Assembly (NCBI GenBank): GCA_032622095.1
Contig: CP136065.1
Span: 242,217,530 to 242,281,529 of the forward strand
Reading direction: 5' to 3'
Source of the DNA: Siphonodentalium dalli
Lineage: Eukaryota > Mollusca > Scaphopoda > Gadilida > Siphonodentaliidae
Length of the DNA stretch: 64,000 bases
Both the position numbers and the translations under genes were made by a program. Below the pieces are notes generated by a model, which was not told the origin of the DNA, made no database searches, and saw only the letters and a list, made by a program, of their open reading frames with translations. This document shows, one piece after another, positions 11,534 through 26,600 of this stretch; within the stretch, counting starts at the first letter, position 1, and every line of letters begins with the position of its first letter.

Positions 11534-11543
11534 TATATATAAA
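11534..11543 (+). promoter_or_regulatory. TATA box of the carbonic anhydrase gene
   Basis: TATATATAAA lies 45 bp upstream of the ATG at 11588. With the usual 25-30 bp spacing, transcription would start near 11568-11575, giving a 5' leader of only about 15-20 nt. Strong TATA boxes and short leaders are common in highly expressed tissue-specific genes. The start site itself is inferred. Confidence 0.7.
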
Positions 11544-11587
11544 CGATCATTGGACAGAGTCTCCAGAGACCGGCATCACTCAAAAAC

Positions 11588-11639
11588 ATGAAGCTCCTCC
11601 TTGTCGTCGCGTTGTGCTTCGGATATTCCAATGCTGCAT
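11588..11639 (+). CDS. Carbonic anhydrase exon 1 (signal peptide)
   Basis: Encodes the start Met and the 17-residue hydrophobic signal peptide plus one base of codon 18. Donor GTAAGT at 11640. This is the first ATG after the TATA box, which decides the start. Confidence 0.95.
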
Positions 11640-14600
11640 GTAAGTCGTTATATATATACTATTGTTATTCCTACGAAGAGCGAAACTAAATACCACGGTC
11701 CTTATTCAAGAACAGGAACCTATAAGTAAAATATCTAACCCAAATATAAACGTTTGTCTGAAGGGAAAAACTAGTACATGAACTGTGGTAATTCACGATG
11801 CAAATTAAAAAATCAGTAATCATTACAAATTCCTATTTTTAACTGAAATTTACAAGGAAAATATAGGTATCTAACTACCGATTGTGACTTGATTTTGAAC
11901 ATAAAACACACCTCAACTATTTAATAGATGTTCGTAAAATCCACGTGCAATAAATATCTAGCTCATCCACTGCATGAAGTCAATATAGCAGTTATCGGAT
12001 CGTCTGATGTCAAGATAGCAGTTATCGGATCGTCTGAAGCGACGGTTTGAGATTACATTAGTAACGTACAGGTTCCCCGGCCCTGTATTTGACACATACA
12101 ACTACCATTGGTACCATTGCCCATTAACCTTTCCATGACTGGGGTTTCCTGAAATATTACGAAAACCCTATTCCAATGTTTGACCAAAGTGAGTCAAGCT
12201 CTGGACGTGCATATAGCCATTGACTCTGACGAAGTCGTCAGGCCGCTTAAAATAATTGTTCACGCGATAACCCAAATGGTGGACTCTTGATTTTTATACC
12301 AGTGATGGCCTCAGGTTTCCCCAACGCAGGGGCAATGATCCCCAATATGGGAGGCTATACCATCCCGGAAGCTACCGGACTGACCATTGCATATATCCTC
12401 GACTGAATCCACTCCTGATGTGATTAATCTAATAGGATAGGATAATTTATATCCAATATACACATACACAGACATAACATAGAAAGAACAAGATAAACAA
12501 TCACAAGTGTATGTGTTATATTGAGAGGGGGCGGCTTAGTCCAATATAGACTGTCTTCCTGCCACCCCCTGTTTAATGAGTGTAATAAATATTAGATGGC
12601 TACAGGATAAGCCGTGTACGGACCAGGTATATATAGATGGGCATTGTGTTGGCTTCAAAATTGTGTAAGAAGGGTTACTACTCGACGAGGGTGATTGAAT
12701 GATCATTAATTTTAATTCTGGGTGTCGAGCAGTATAATAATAGATGAGGTTAAGGGATAATCTTCCAGTATAATAAATATGCACATATACAGATATATAC
12801 ATACATATACATATCCATACATACACACACATATAAATATATATATATACATATGTATACGTACATAAACAAACACTTATACGTACATATACATTTTTAT
12901 TATGTCTTTAATCTAATATTATTAATTTAATATCAGTTGTTGTGGGGGCAATCAGGACATCCTTTGTTTTTGCACTTGATGTTGTCAGAGTACCGGGTTA
13001 TTATGCTTTTCGTAATACGTTTTTAAGTATGTGTATACTTTGTTGAGATGTCAAGTCGTTTTCTAAACTGTTCCATATGGTGGGAAATGCGTGCAATGGC
13101 AGGTGTTCACCGAATAACGTTCTCGTTGTCTTGAGGAATAGAGGGTGTTTATTCCTGGTGACAGGTCCAGTTTTGCGTTTAGTAAACATTTGTAAAAAAG
13201 ATCCAGGTAGGCGATTATAGTACCATTCATGAATGGAAATTGTAGCGTGGCCCTTGTAAAGATCATATACTTTCAAAATATTTTCTTTTTTAAACAGCTG
13301 TTCTGTGTGACTCATAAACTGTTTAATACACACGGTTCGTATGGCTCTTTTTTGTAGCAGGAATAATTTTTTAACTTCGGGAACATGGCCCCATATTTGA
13401 ATTCCGTAAACCAAATGACTTTGGATAAGTGCATTATATAGTTATTTTAGTGCACCACTCAGGGGAGGGGGGGAAATTTGCATACACAACGCTGAATTTT
13501 TTTTTTGCAGCACTTTGAACCCTCACCCCCTCTTTGTGCAAACAAAATATGTTTTTCTACTCATCGTTTTGGGACCCCCCCCCCCTTTCCAGTCACATTT
13601 GAATGAAATTTATCAAGCTGGAAAGCCATTATAGGCAAAAACATCAGGGTGTAGAATGTCCAGTGAAGTTGGCTGATGTTGAGAAACAGAGAATGGTTAA
13701 ATTAGAATGAACATATATAATAATTATCAGTCATTCGTAATTTGACCATTCTGTTTTTTCAAGCATCATCCAACTTTGGTGTACTTTCGCCACCAGTTAA
13801 ACTCAATACTAATAAATTATAACTATGAGCACAAGCAATACACTCATGATAATAAAAACATTTATCATGAAAAACTCAACACAACCAGCTGACACAACCA
13901 GTGAAACAACTTTAAAAAAATATTTTATCTAATTATTTATTCCAGACTTTGCACTGGACTTTGTGTAATGTGCTTTTATCCATGAAATGCACTCGTGTTT
14001 ACTTTATATATTTTTGCTAAGTTGCTATTTAAAGTGAAGTTGTAAACACACAACACACCCTGACACACCGGAAAATGATATGCTGCCCAGGTTGAGATGG
14101 GGTTTTCTAGATAAATGTTTTAAATCTCATATGAGTGTATTGCTTGTGCTGAGACAGTTCAGCTCTTTTTGTTATGCAGTATTTCATAAAGTGTATGTCC
14201 TATATATTTCCATTGGAAGTGTGTCCTTATATGTGTTTTGACTGGTGGTATTAATATAGTTTCCTATGTACGATCCACTCCGATCTTATTGGATTTAATG
14301 GAGGCAGATGTAGCAGTGACTTTCGATGCAAAATGTATCAGATATATTCATTTTCATTTTATCATCGATGTCGTTCAACTGACATTTCTAAATTGAATTT
14401 TGAAAAACGTTAAAGCTGATTGAAGAATTATTTAAGTTAATTTAAAATCAGGTGAAGTTTCAATTATCGTTGTGCAAAGTGATTTACAAAATCTTTATCT
14501 AATCTGGATTAAGAAATGAATGAGTTTAACAAGAAACTTTGGTTACATTTTCTGGTTCAAAATTACCCAAGTATTTCAGACTAGACACTTATCAAACTGT

Positions 14601-17600
14601 TTCTTGCCTGTTTTACAATATGCAGTGTACGTGGTTAGATGGATCATTTTAATATTAACAATAGCTAAATGGTTGTAGAATAGCGCATATAAATAAATAA
14701 TATCTCATTATTTCACAAGTGAAAGACAGTCATGTTTTACTAAGAAAATGCTATTGAGACTGATAGAGATCCATGTGAATGTCTGTTCATTAATAATTGG
14801 GTATGTGACACTGTAGCACTTTTGTCTTTTATAGTATTAGTAACTTTGTGCCAGAAACATGTTTATAGATTAGAGAACAGGCATGTTCTACATTTATATT
14901 ACACATTATTTCAGTATCATATCAGACTTGGAGAGTTGAATTTAAGTTTGATACCACAGATAGTGGTAATGTGATATTTTATTTTACTTACTGAAGTTTA
15001 TGTGGTTTATTTGTCTTTAGAGTTCATTATAATATATTTACATACCAAGTGGTTATCCAACCCAGGTGGGCCAGCGCAGTTAAAAATTTCACGAAGGTTT
15101 ACTTAGTATTAGAAGGGACCAAATAATCAAAACATTCTGAAGCCAACCTGACCACAGATAACTGTACCTAGTATCTTGTGTGTACATTTCAGCTTTGATA
15201 ATTCACTCAATGTTGCTATTTACGGTTGTGTTTGCAGCAGATATGTGTAACACTATGGAGAAGGGGTAAACGCTGTTATGTTGTTGCAGAAAACGTATAG
15301 TATGTTCCCCGTATATGCGGCCTTGGGGAATATAATAAAATATAATTTCCATGTATAAACACAGCCTCTGGCACAGAGTATGTAGGTAGTTTTGGCCAAG
15401 TTTAGAATGTATCGAAGATACTATATATGGTACTCCTTTGGATTTTTATAAATTGTGCCTATTGTGTACTACCATGCATTATTGTGATAAACGCGAAATA
15501 TTCCTGTTTTATCACTTGATCTGAGGCAACTATGACTACTATTTTGAGACACAGACAATATGATATACAGCTCTTAGTATACCTATGAATAGCTCTCAAA
15601 CTGTTCTATATCAGTGAAGTTTGGACGGTTTGGTGTTGCAGATATCAAAATAAAAGATGATCGGTCGCACGCGTGAGACTGCTCTGAGTACAATTATCTC
15701 TGCTTCTAGGAAAGGTCACAGAATTAATATATGTCAATCTTCAACTCTGTCCACCTAGGCGGGGGATACCGCCGTCGGCGACTGCTTATTCAACTTATTA
15801 TTTACCTGATATGGTTTCAGACTGATAACTACGGGTTGTACGTTTAATCTGACCTATAAGTTAATGACTGGGTTTAATGGGTATTGAAAAGTTGATGCTT
15901 TAATATCTAAAAAATGAAAATGGTTTGCATTAATGTTTAAAATGACAATTTCAGCAACGTGTGTATTGGTAGATTTTGGTTAATCATTTCCCAAAATGTA
16001 TCTTATTAAAGACGCCGAATATCTTCCCTTGAAATTTATAGATAGATTGGGGATGGAGGGGTGGGAATAACTATAAGAGATCAGTAGCAATAGGATTTTT
16101 TTTTATAAATACAGGGAAAAGTTGCAAGAGATTTTCAACAAATAATTTCTCGGGGCATATCGGGTGAAAAATCTTGAAATTCACATATCCTCATCTTGTA
16201 TATATGTATAATGCATATATAATCTGAGCAATCATTAAGAGAAGATAAAACTAATGGACCGTTATATGATGAGATAATTTTTAATTGCATGATACAGCAT
16301 CATACCCCATATATCACAATGAAGAATAAAGTATAGCCACAAACGTGTCATCCCTTGCAATGAAAACAAAATATTAGTATGCAGTCTGGTCCAGTTAATT
16401 AGCAGTTATAATATTTAACGACTTGACGGTTCTTAAATATTATGTCACAATAATCGCTTGTACCGAATTTCAAAAAGAACTTACAGTCATATTTTAATAC
16501 ACTCCATCGTGAAATACAAGGGAATTTTGGCTGAACGTGCGTCTGATCCTAAAGAACGTTATAACGGTCGGTGGTCCTAATGGGTTTGACACAATACATG
16601 TATATAGCTAAGTGAGCCTGAGTTTAGTGTGCCTGTCATTCACCATCTTGGGACCTCATTCTGCATGGCCTCATCTGCTATGGGAGACATAGACTCAGAT
16701 TGAAGTTCCCAAATGGTGAATATTGTGATGTACACCCATTGGGAACCTCGATTATGCTATGTGTCGTCTGCCAATTTGGGATATAGAGAAACTAAACTAA
16801 AAAATAAATAGTTTCTATAGAAATTTGACAATAAAGAAACTTTCCAGAGAAGATGAGGCCTAAGCAGAATGAGGTCCCAGAGGGTGAATTTAGTGATGCT
16901 AGCCCGCTATGCGGGATAGCGTCACTAAATTCACCCTCTGGGGACTTCATTCTGCAAATTACAGGCATACTATACCCAGGCTTAGTGTAAGATGTTTCTC
17001 TCGTGGGTTTTTGGGAATACATGTGTAAATGTGCCTTCATAACAAGTTTGTAGAAATCTTGTTATTGTTGATGGTAATCACGCAAACAGATAGATCATTT
17101 TTAACGATATTGGTATAAGAATGTGCATGTATATATGTTTATGTACACATGCGAGTTAACAACTGAATGTCTATTTTTCAGCGTGGGGATACTACGACAA
17201 CGCTATCGGTGAGTAGCATCATAATTATACCAATCACGTATATAGAGACGGTGCATACGGACATGCAGTACAAGTGTCCCGGTGTGGTGAGTTGAGGGCG
17301 GAGCGCAATAAAAGCCCCGTGTCTTTTATCGTACATATCGCCGGGAACCATAAGTTGCTGCAAAATGGCGGCAATGTAACACGCCTGCCAATTCCTTCGT
17401 TTCTAATATATTTCCCAATAATATAATCAATTTATACCAACACTGGGCAATATCCAAAACTTATCTCGGATATTGCAAAAAACAAAAACAAAACAAAAAC
17501 GAATGCTGAACAAATATATTTTAGAAGGTTTTTGGCGTTCAAATGCCACGACCTCAAAAACTGGTGACCAAAGTTAACTGTACACTTATATCTTCTCAAC

Positions 17601-20600
17601 AGTCATATGTTATAGGGACGGGATGCATACTGAGCTATAGCGAACAATGATACATAGGACATTCGCTATCGTTTTTGCTTGAGTCATTATATAGGGTATA
17701 AAATGATGAATACTCATTTCGATATGAGAGAATGCACTGGCACCGGATAATTAATGCTGCACCAGCTCCCGTCATCGAAAGTGAAAGATGTTAATCCTGA
17801 ACGTGAAGCTTTCATAAAACCAACCATTGTCAATATATCATACTCTGTTCAGGGATGCCTGAATAAAATAATTGCAGCATGAATGAACATGTCTTGGCAG
17901 CATCTTCAAAATATATACCCAAAATAAAATGATGAAAATGTACTTAAAATACACATCAATAAGCAAGCCAACACGTATATACAACTACAGCAGTTGAATT
18001 TAATAAAGTCCACTCTCTTGATAGCAGGAGAAAGGTTGTACATTTAACTTTGAAGAAATAGTAAATAGCCATGTTACGTACATGTACGCTGCCACTTGCC
18101 AAAATTGCCATTGGCAAAAATAATTCATATTTGGCAAAAAATATTTTCATTTGGCAAAAGTTTTGCCAAGACAATTTTTAATTCCTCAAGAAAGTTGAAA
18201 AATATTGGTCTATCAATACCATTCATTTCACGAAACTGTCACAATATAGATATATTAGTGGTGTTTTATAAGGTCTAGGAAATGTTAACGCCTTTGTTAA
18301 GATGCAGCTAATCTGATAGTATTAGTATCGATGGTTGAGGGACAACCCGTATTTAGTGTGGTGATTTTTACATAGCTAATCCTCTTGTAATGTGCCCTTC
18401 TGATGAAGCAACAATTTTATTGTTTGGTTTATTGTGTTGTATATGATAAACCACAAAATAAGACTCAATGTTGTAGAAAATTATACTATCAGGGATAGCA
18501 TTTGGCAAATTCTAAAAGAATTTGGCAAAACATATTTTCAATTGGCAAATTATTTGGCAAAAGTAAATATTGGCCCAGCGCGGACCCTGCTTGTAATGTG
18601 TGTAACTATGGTATTGTTATGGAGATTCAAATGGCGGGGAAACTCATGTGATTTTACGGCGCAAATTCGATGGCAGTTTAGATATCGGAAAACGCCTGTC
18701 GAAACTTGTGGTAAATAACAGTCGGTGGCGATAATAATCGGCCGCAATGCGACCAGCATGCACCCAATTGAGCATTCCACAGAGGCCACACACACAGCGG
18801 TAGTACCTTCCACTGGCAATAAGCCACGCTTGCCATTTATGTTATAAAGAGCTGATATAGTCTCCTATGTGCGCATATTTAACACAAAAATAAAATAAAT
18901 TTTTATTAAAAAAATAATAAAACAAAACAAAACAAAGCAAGTTATAACATCCGCCAGGGAACCCCGAGTAACCACACCATATTTTGTTGAAATTGTTCCA
19001 GGGGTCTGAGAGAAAAATCGCGAACAGACATATCCTACTCTTTTATATACATAGCTACACCGCAGAACATACATTATTTTCGCTTTTAATTGTGAAAATG
19101 ATGACAAGTGTCATGCAAATTGAAAATGTGTGTTATAAGTTATAACCATGGATACATTTCCAACATCATGGCGCAAACAGAAATTTTAGTACATTATGAT
19201 TTGACAACTTGTCTGAATAAAGCCAATTTAACACTCGATATATGCATGGCTATTCAATCAGTCGCTGATTGGTCGAAAATATCTGCTAATAATGATTTGA
19301 TTGACAGCTGTGGAAAGCCCCATTGGATTCAAGCAGATTAAGATTCTCTGCATGCACATCATTGATAGCTCATTCGATAATCAGCAGAATGGATTATTCC
19401 TCTTCGCTACAAGTTAGTATGCTACACGTTGGACACAAAACTTCTACACATTTTGATCCTGTACGTGTAGGCCAAATTATCACGTTAGTCAAGTGACCTC
19501 CGTTGGCAATGGAAACACATGTTATAAGTTACACGTATGCGTGGCTGAACATGGCTAATATCAATGGTGCCAGAACACACAGAAAAAATCCGTTTCAGCC
19601 CTATGCGATTTTGAAAGCAAAATGGGGAAACCGTAATAATTTAAGTGACTCAAGGTTCACTTAGACTGGAACTTTAACAGAGATGAATTGGTGTTACCCA
19701 TACGTATTCAATTATTGTATCCATTGGGCTAACAGTATGTAGAAGTCAAGATGGGATCTTAGTATCTTAGTGATTTATTACCCGTGCCTTCTGCAACGGA
19801 AGTATATGAACTATTTGAATCTTCTCATAACAGTGTCTTTGAACAGAATCACACATCAACAGCTGTGTTAGTGTGGACGCTAGTACATTTACCCCAGATA
19901 CATTTCAGAAGACACAACGGCTGAACTGCAAACAATTTGCAAATACTTTACTACTTAATTTTCGGGACGAATTTATAGCCGATAAGCCAGCGAGATTAGC
20001 TGCGTTTAATTCATATACACGAATGGCATTGCATTCTGCCAATGTGGATATATATGTTATGAGAATAACTATTTTATTATCTGTGATTATTCGATCACCC
20101 GAGCGGAGTGTTCCTTCACTATAACAGTCATGGCCACATGTTCCTCTATCGCAGACCCAGACCACTGGTGTGAACACTACGGACATTGTTGTCGCGAACA
20201 CCAATCGCCCATCAATATAACTACGAACGATGCTATAGAAAGAAGCTCACTTGGCCATCTGGACCTATCTGAATACGAGAAGATCAAGAACATGAAACTA
20301 ACTCTCGTAAACAACGGACACACAGGTAGGTAGCTATATAACAAGCCTGGGTTTAGTGTGCCTGTCATCTGCAGAATGAGGTCCCAGAGGTTGAATTTAG
20401 TGACGCTATCCCGCACAGAGGTCTAGCATCACCAAATTCACCCTATGGTGGACCTCATTGTGCATGACCTCATCTGCTGCGGGATATATAGACTCAGATT
20501 GAATTTCCCAAATGGTGAAAATTGTGATGTACACCATTGGGAACCTCCATTATGCAATGTGTCGTCTGCTAATTTAGGGATATAGAGAAACTGAACGAAA

Positions 20601-23600
20601 ACGAAAGATAATCTATGTGAAGACGTTTCTATAGGAATTTGATAATAAAGAATCTTTCCAGTGAAAATGAGGCCTAATCAGAATGAGTTCACCAGAGGGT
20701 GAATTTAGTGATGCTAGTCGGCTGTGGGATAGCGTCATTAAATTCACCTCATTCTGCAAATGTCAGGCAGACTAAACTCACTAAACTCAGGCTTGTTATA
20801 TACAGAGCCTCAATAACAACGCCATCATGGTACTAAAGTGAAAGGCATGACTGACACAACATCAATTGGAAATTTGAAATTAAAAATATGTTAAAATTAT
20901 TCTGAATGTCTGATTCTCATACCAGTAATTAGTATGAAATGTGTTGTTTTAGACTTAGATCAAGTCTTCTCGGTCCATACCAGCTTGGGATATCGGTTGG
21001 GATTATGCTGTTTTGGACCGATCCCGCTCTTCTATAACGGACTTTCATACATATGTGTACACGTGGAGCCCGGGCAGTCACATAAATCTCTGAATGTGAC
21101 TAATCATCTGATATGATGTCCGCGATTAGTATGTCTTCAAAATATCATTTACTGTGACAGAGAAAGTTATCAGGTTATAGTTATGGTACGACCCTTTAAT
21201 GTATTGTTTACATACTTTTTCTGATAGCGCGACAAATAGAAATTATCTGTAAAACAATGCTTTGTTTACTTATAAATCGTGCTGCTTCGACATTTAACGG
21301 ACATCTGACATATATGCATGCATGTTTGATATCGTCATGCTTGGGAAAGGCTGTCATCTATGCTCATATACGCACAGCACCCATTTTATCGAATCCGAAG
21401 ATATACAAGCAAGATAACTCCCGCCCACGATTCTGGCCGTGAAGTCCGTTATCCCTTTACCCAACAAACCGGCCAAAACCGGCCAAATAAAGCTTCAACA
21501 GCCTAAAATATCTTGGGTCTGTCTCAATAAAACCATACAAATATGGATATCATTGGAACCGGCTCATTGACCACATTGTGATGGTTACAGTTATGCCCTG
21601 TGCCAATGCATTCTCTTATATATGCGAGTCGACCATAGGTCGCCTCGCATATATAAGAGAATGCAGTGGCCTAACAAAAATCTTTTTTTAACACTTTTTA
21701 CCATTTTTTCTTACATTCTTTAACAATTTTATAATTTTTAATGTGTTAAGCCAATGCATTCTCTTATATATGCGAGGCGACCTATGGTCGACTCGCATAT
21801 ATAAGAGAATGCATTGGCACAGGGCCATTCTGTTGGGTAAAGGGTTATAGAAGAGTAACAGGACACACGGCATCCAAAACATAAAAATAAAACAGGTTCA
21901 ACACAACGACACCCATGCTGTTGTGGACCAGTTCTTATTACACCCCATGCTGTTGTGGACCAGTTATTATTACACCCCATTGTTGTGGACCGAGAAGAAT
22001 TTGTCTATTTTAGACCAGTTCTTATAATAACTTTCTGTATACTATTTGGACTGAAATAGCAATCAGTTGGAAATTGTGCAACTATATAGGGGATGTTAGG
22101 TTGGAAATGTCCAACAGTTTGGAAACTGAGACCCTCCAGCCACGCCCCTGACTGATATAGATATTAAAACAGAAAGGAGGCATTGCGCTTCAGCAACTGA
22201 CATTTCCATTTCACAATTCTACAATTAGTTACTGGTACATCCACTGCGATGTTCAATTATATGGATTAACGATCAATTCAGGACTCCAGATTTTCAGTTA
22301 CATCAAAAACATACAAAATTCTACTATCTCTTTATATGTCTGTCGTCTGCTCATTTTCATATACACCCCTCTAAATGAATAATAGACCATTCCAATATAT
22401 ATGTTGTATAGCTAAATGGGAGAATCCATTTAGTAGAGAAAGGGTTAAATACTGTTTGCAATAACTTCACATTCTTGTTGCAGTGGTACTTAACATCCCA
22501 GATAAAGCGATGATCAGCGGTGGTGGTCTTGGAGCAGCTTATTTCGCTGGACAGTTCCACTTTCACTGGGGTAACACCGATAAGGATGGCTCTGAACATA
22601 CACTTAACGGCAAACGTTTTCCACTGGAGGTACACACATATATTACATCTCAAGCTCCATCAGGGTCGCTATCCTATTTCGATGCTGTTATACCAAGTTT
22701 TACAAGATTATCGTAAATTCAGGAAATCCACATACAATAAGATTTTAACATAAGAAATAAATGATCACGGTAGTAATAAATTATGTGCATATTGACGCGA
22801 TACATTGTGTCAATATCGACGCCTTTGTTAAAGTGCATGACACGCTCATTTTCAAAACTTTCCTAGGGATATTATTCAACACCAACAATATAACAATCAC
22901 AATCACCATCATTTATATGGCATCAGTATCATGAACACTCACATCAGCCGCATTTTTACGTTGAAAACGAGGACAACATATCATAATGGAGAAAGCTCTT
23001 TATTGTCAACTTTATAAGATACGATCATTGGAATTAATGCTTGCCTGACAAAATTTCAAAACGTGTTATATTTCCTCCTTTGGACCACCAGAACCTCGTA
23101 TTAGCGGGTTCTTTGGCAATATTTCATTTCATTTCATATCATATTAATAAAACGTAAAACGTCATATTGTTATTGTGTCAAATTGGACCGTTGATTTTTT
23201 TATACCACTAATTGCCATAATATCAGCCATATGTTCATAACTTCGATTTCTGGTAATGTCCATAGCAACCGTTACCAACTCTGTAAGTAATAATATGGTA
23301 AATTTTCAGTCAGGTCCACACTATCAACAACTATTATAATTGTTTCACTATTATATCATACATGGTGTGGTTTAATTTGATAAAACTGCCATAATATTAG
23401 TAATATGTATATTTGCGATTTGTCCTATGTCCATAGCAACCATTACCACCCTTGTAAGTTAGACATATCGTAATTTTTCTGTCAGATCCACACTAACAAC
23501 ACCTATTATAATTGTTTTCGCCATAACATGATACATGGCGCAGTTTAGTTTGTTAAAACTGCCATAATATTAGCCATATATATGTGCATATATTTATTCG

Positions 23601-26600
23601 ATGTCGGGTAGTAGTCTTGCAACAGTTGCAGACAGGAACTGTTTCCATTGCCTCCATATCTGAACATGATCAGTGATTTTGCACAATTGTTACACCAAGC
23701 GCTTGGACTAATATCAAAGCAACGGGGAATTATAACCACAAGCAAAGAGAGTTAACTCTAATTTGTACAGATATTTAAATTAAATTAGTGAAACTGATAT
23801 TCAAACTCCTATATTTATCTCCATAAAATATATTTGATGACGATATCGTACATTATGATCGTCTGTCGTTGCTAGTTGCAATGAAATGTGTTTAGGGATG
23901 TCCACCTGCTTTGTTTAGGCTCAACATATTTTTTTAATATTTTGGTGAAAAACTACACAAATTTGGTCTACAATTGTGCAAATCTAAGTTTGGGAACATT
24001 TTGTATTATGACAGATTGGACCATTCCCCATAAAAAAAAAAACACAATGTTCCAGTAAGAGTTGTAACAAAACTTATTTCTAGGCGATTCTGACGTCCAT
24101 GCATGTTCTATGTATGTTGTGTTCACTGTGGCTATGCGCATATGAAACTCTTCCATTCTAGATGCACATTGTCCATTACAAAGAAGGCTATAGTGGCATC
24201 AGTGAAGCGGCAGATAAATCCAATGGTCTCGCTGTCATTGGCATCTTCTTTGAGGTGAGTATCGGGGACGTTCGCAAACCACAGATAAAGTTCCGATTAC
24301 GTTTTCTTTCTACTTTTTGCGTGTTATGTGTCCTTATTTTCATTCATTCTTCACGTTGTGTATATTGTTGGGATACGTATATATTAAAGACGACGATCCT
24401 CTAGTAATCATTCCAATATTTTATTCTATGAACCGTGACGACATAATTATTCTATATAAAGAGATAAATGGTGATGATGTACGACTGGAAGATGTACAAA
24501 ACACACACACATGCGGGATACAGAATTCTGGTACAGTATTTATAGGGAATGGTCAATTTTGTTTGCTATAGCAAGTGACATATGATTAAATTGGGCCTGT
24601 CATAATACATATGTCATATTTGTGGGTTTTACTGGATTCACCAAGTACAGTGTACCTGAATGGCCAAATGGTCTGCACGCTTAAAATAACTTGGTATCAT
24701 TGTTGTCACCACATCCTGTGTGTACCCTATGCAATGTTGTGATACTAAGTATCAATATGTAATAAATTGTTTATATAACTTATAGGATAGGTTAATTTAT
24801 TTACAATACACACATGAATTATACAATGACAGTAATACATAATACGGTAAAGCAGTATATTGTCGGGGGTAGTCTTCCTGCTACCCCCTAAAACAAGTAT
24901 CACTATATATAATTGAATAGATGCTGGTATTTCATATCCACGCACAAGTACGGACAATAATCATATATAAAACGTTCTAGAATCTAGTACTTAGGGCATA
25001 TCACAAGCACGACGTAAGCCAATCCAGACGAGTTATAAGATCTAAAATGTATTATCTCTCATAGTAATGTTTTTGAACTGTTCAGATTTTCTAAAACATA
25101 TGAATAGTTTCGGTTCCAGTTCCAGTTCCATGGGTGTATTAGGAACAAACTGTTTAGTTTTGTTATTGTTACAACGGATATTGCGCAGGTACGTGCAGGA
25201 ATCCACCTCACCATTCCCTCTCACCAACATTCCCACGAGAGGACATCAGTACTAATTGATACCCTCCTCCCTATTTTACACCTATCTGAATGGCCCATGT
25301 CCTGTCACGTGCCGGGCGACAAATCACACTGTCGCCCGTTGAGCCGGGATACATTGGTTTTGTCGCCCGCCTGATGTTATATTGCAAGAATATATCTAAA
25401 CACACACATACTGCAATACCTCAGCTATTTCACATCACTACGGCGAACTAAAGTCATAAATCTTATATACCCACGGATTCGTAAAACACACCAGTTGTGG
25501 TGTTTGCTAATTTGCATATATTTATTGAACACTAATATTCGAACTTTTAAGTTGATACTTTTATCGGACAAGCGTTATTATGTATTTTGTACATCGAAAC
25601 ATTTCGGTGATTCAATATATTCATGTCGACACTATGGAATGTATGGTACAAGATTGAACGAGTCGATCCCTTGAGGCTGGTTGGTTATACATGCTTGCTA
25701 GTGGACAACGTAGTGCAAACGTTTGTCGCGAATGGTCCTGTACGCTTATCCATTATATCAGACCCCTCCGCGATGTCTGCAATGTGATTATAGAAGTATT
25801 CTGTGTGGGGATCGCCATGTACTTGGAAGCATTGACACATATGAATGTACATCAATGAAATCGACAACTACGCAATAACTTTCGGGGGAAGATCGTAATG
25901 AAGTGAACATCGCAAGTAAATTCCGCGCACAAGACGACATTATACAGTTGTCGCCCGTTGTCGAGGGAGACATTGAGATTTGTCACCCGCTCGAGAACGG
26001 AATGTCTCCCGAGAAGCTCCGAGGGAGACATTCCGTTCTCGAGCGGTTGACAAATCTCAATGTCTCCCGAGAAGAAGGGCAACAACTGTTTTGTTATCCG
26101 ATTATACCACAGAAAATATCCTTGCCATCCACACGCACGATGTTGCACTGATTCATGAGTGATTTCTTTCCCGATTATGTATATTTTCAGTAACTACTTA
26201 TCGTCCCATAGGATTTCTGTTCCATAAACGATAGTCAAGCTGTTACGCGTTTGATAATCCGCGTTTATTTACGATCATTTTGGTGGTCAAATCGTCAATA
26301 TCGGTCCATGCAATGTAAACCAATAAGACATATAGGTATGTTCTCGTCTTCTGCAAGGCATATTCAATGACGTCTTGTGCACGCAATTTACTCGCGATGG
26401 TCGTTTCATAACGGTCTCCCCCGAAAGCTATTGGGAAGTTGTCAATTTCATTAATGTACATTCATATGTGGCAGTGCTCATGGCGATCCTCACATAAAAT
26501 ACTTCTATGATCACATTGCAGACATCGCGGAGGATTAGCGTACAGGACCATTCATTCGCGACAAACGTATGCATTAGAATAGAATATAATTTATTAAGCA

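Noticed and set aside
18096-18172. TTGGCAAA clusters as an NF-I regulatory array
   Set aside because: Spacing and copy structure fit a degenerate tandem repeat, and sites are in AT-rich intron sequence without conservation data.
22370-22447. AAAGGGTTAA near exon 4 as another family-1 MITE end
   Set aside because: Only the last ten bases match; no hairpin, core or second terminus.
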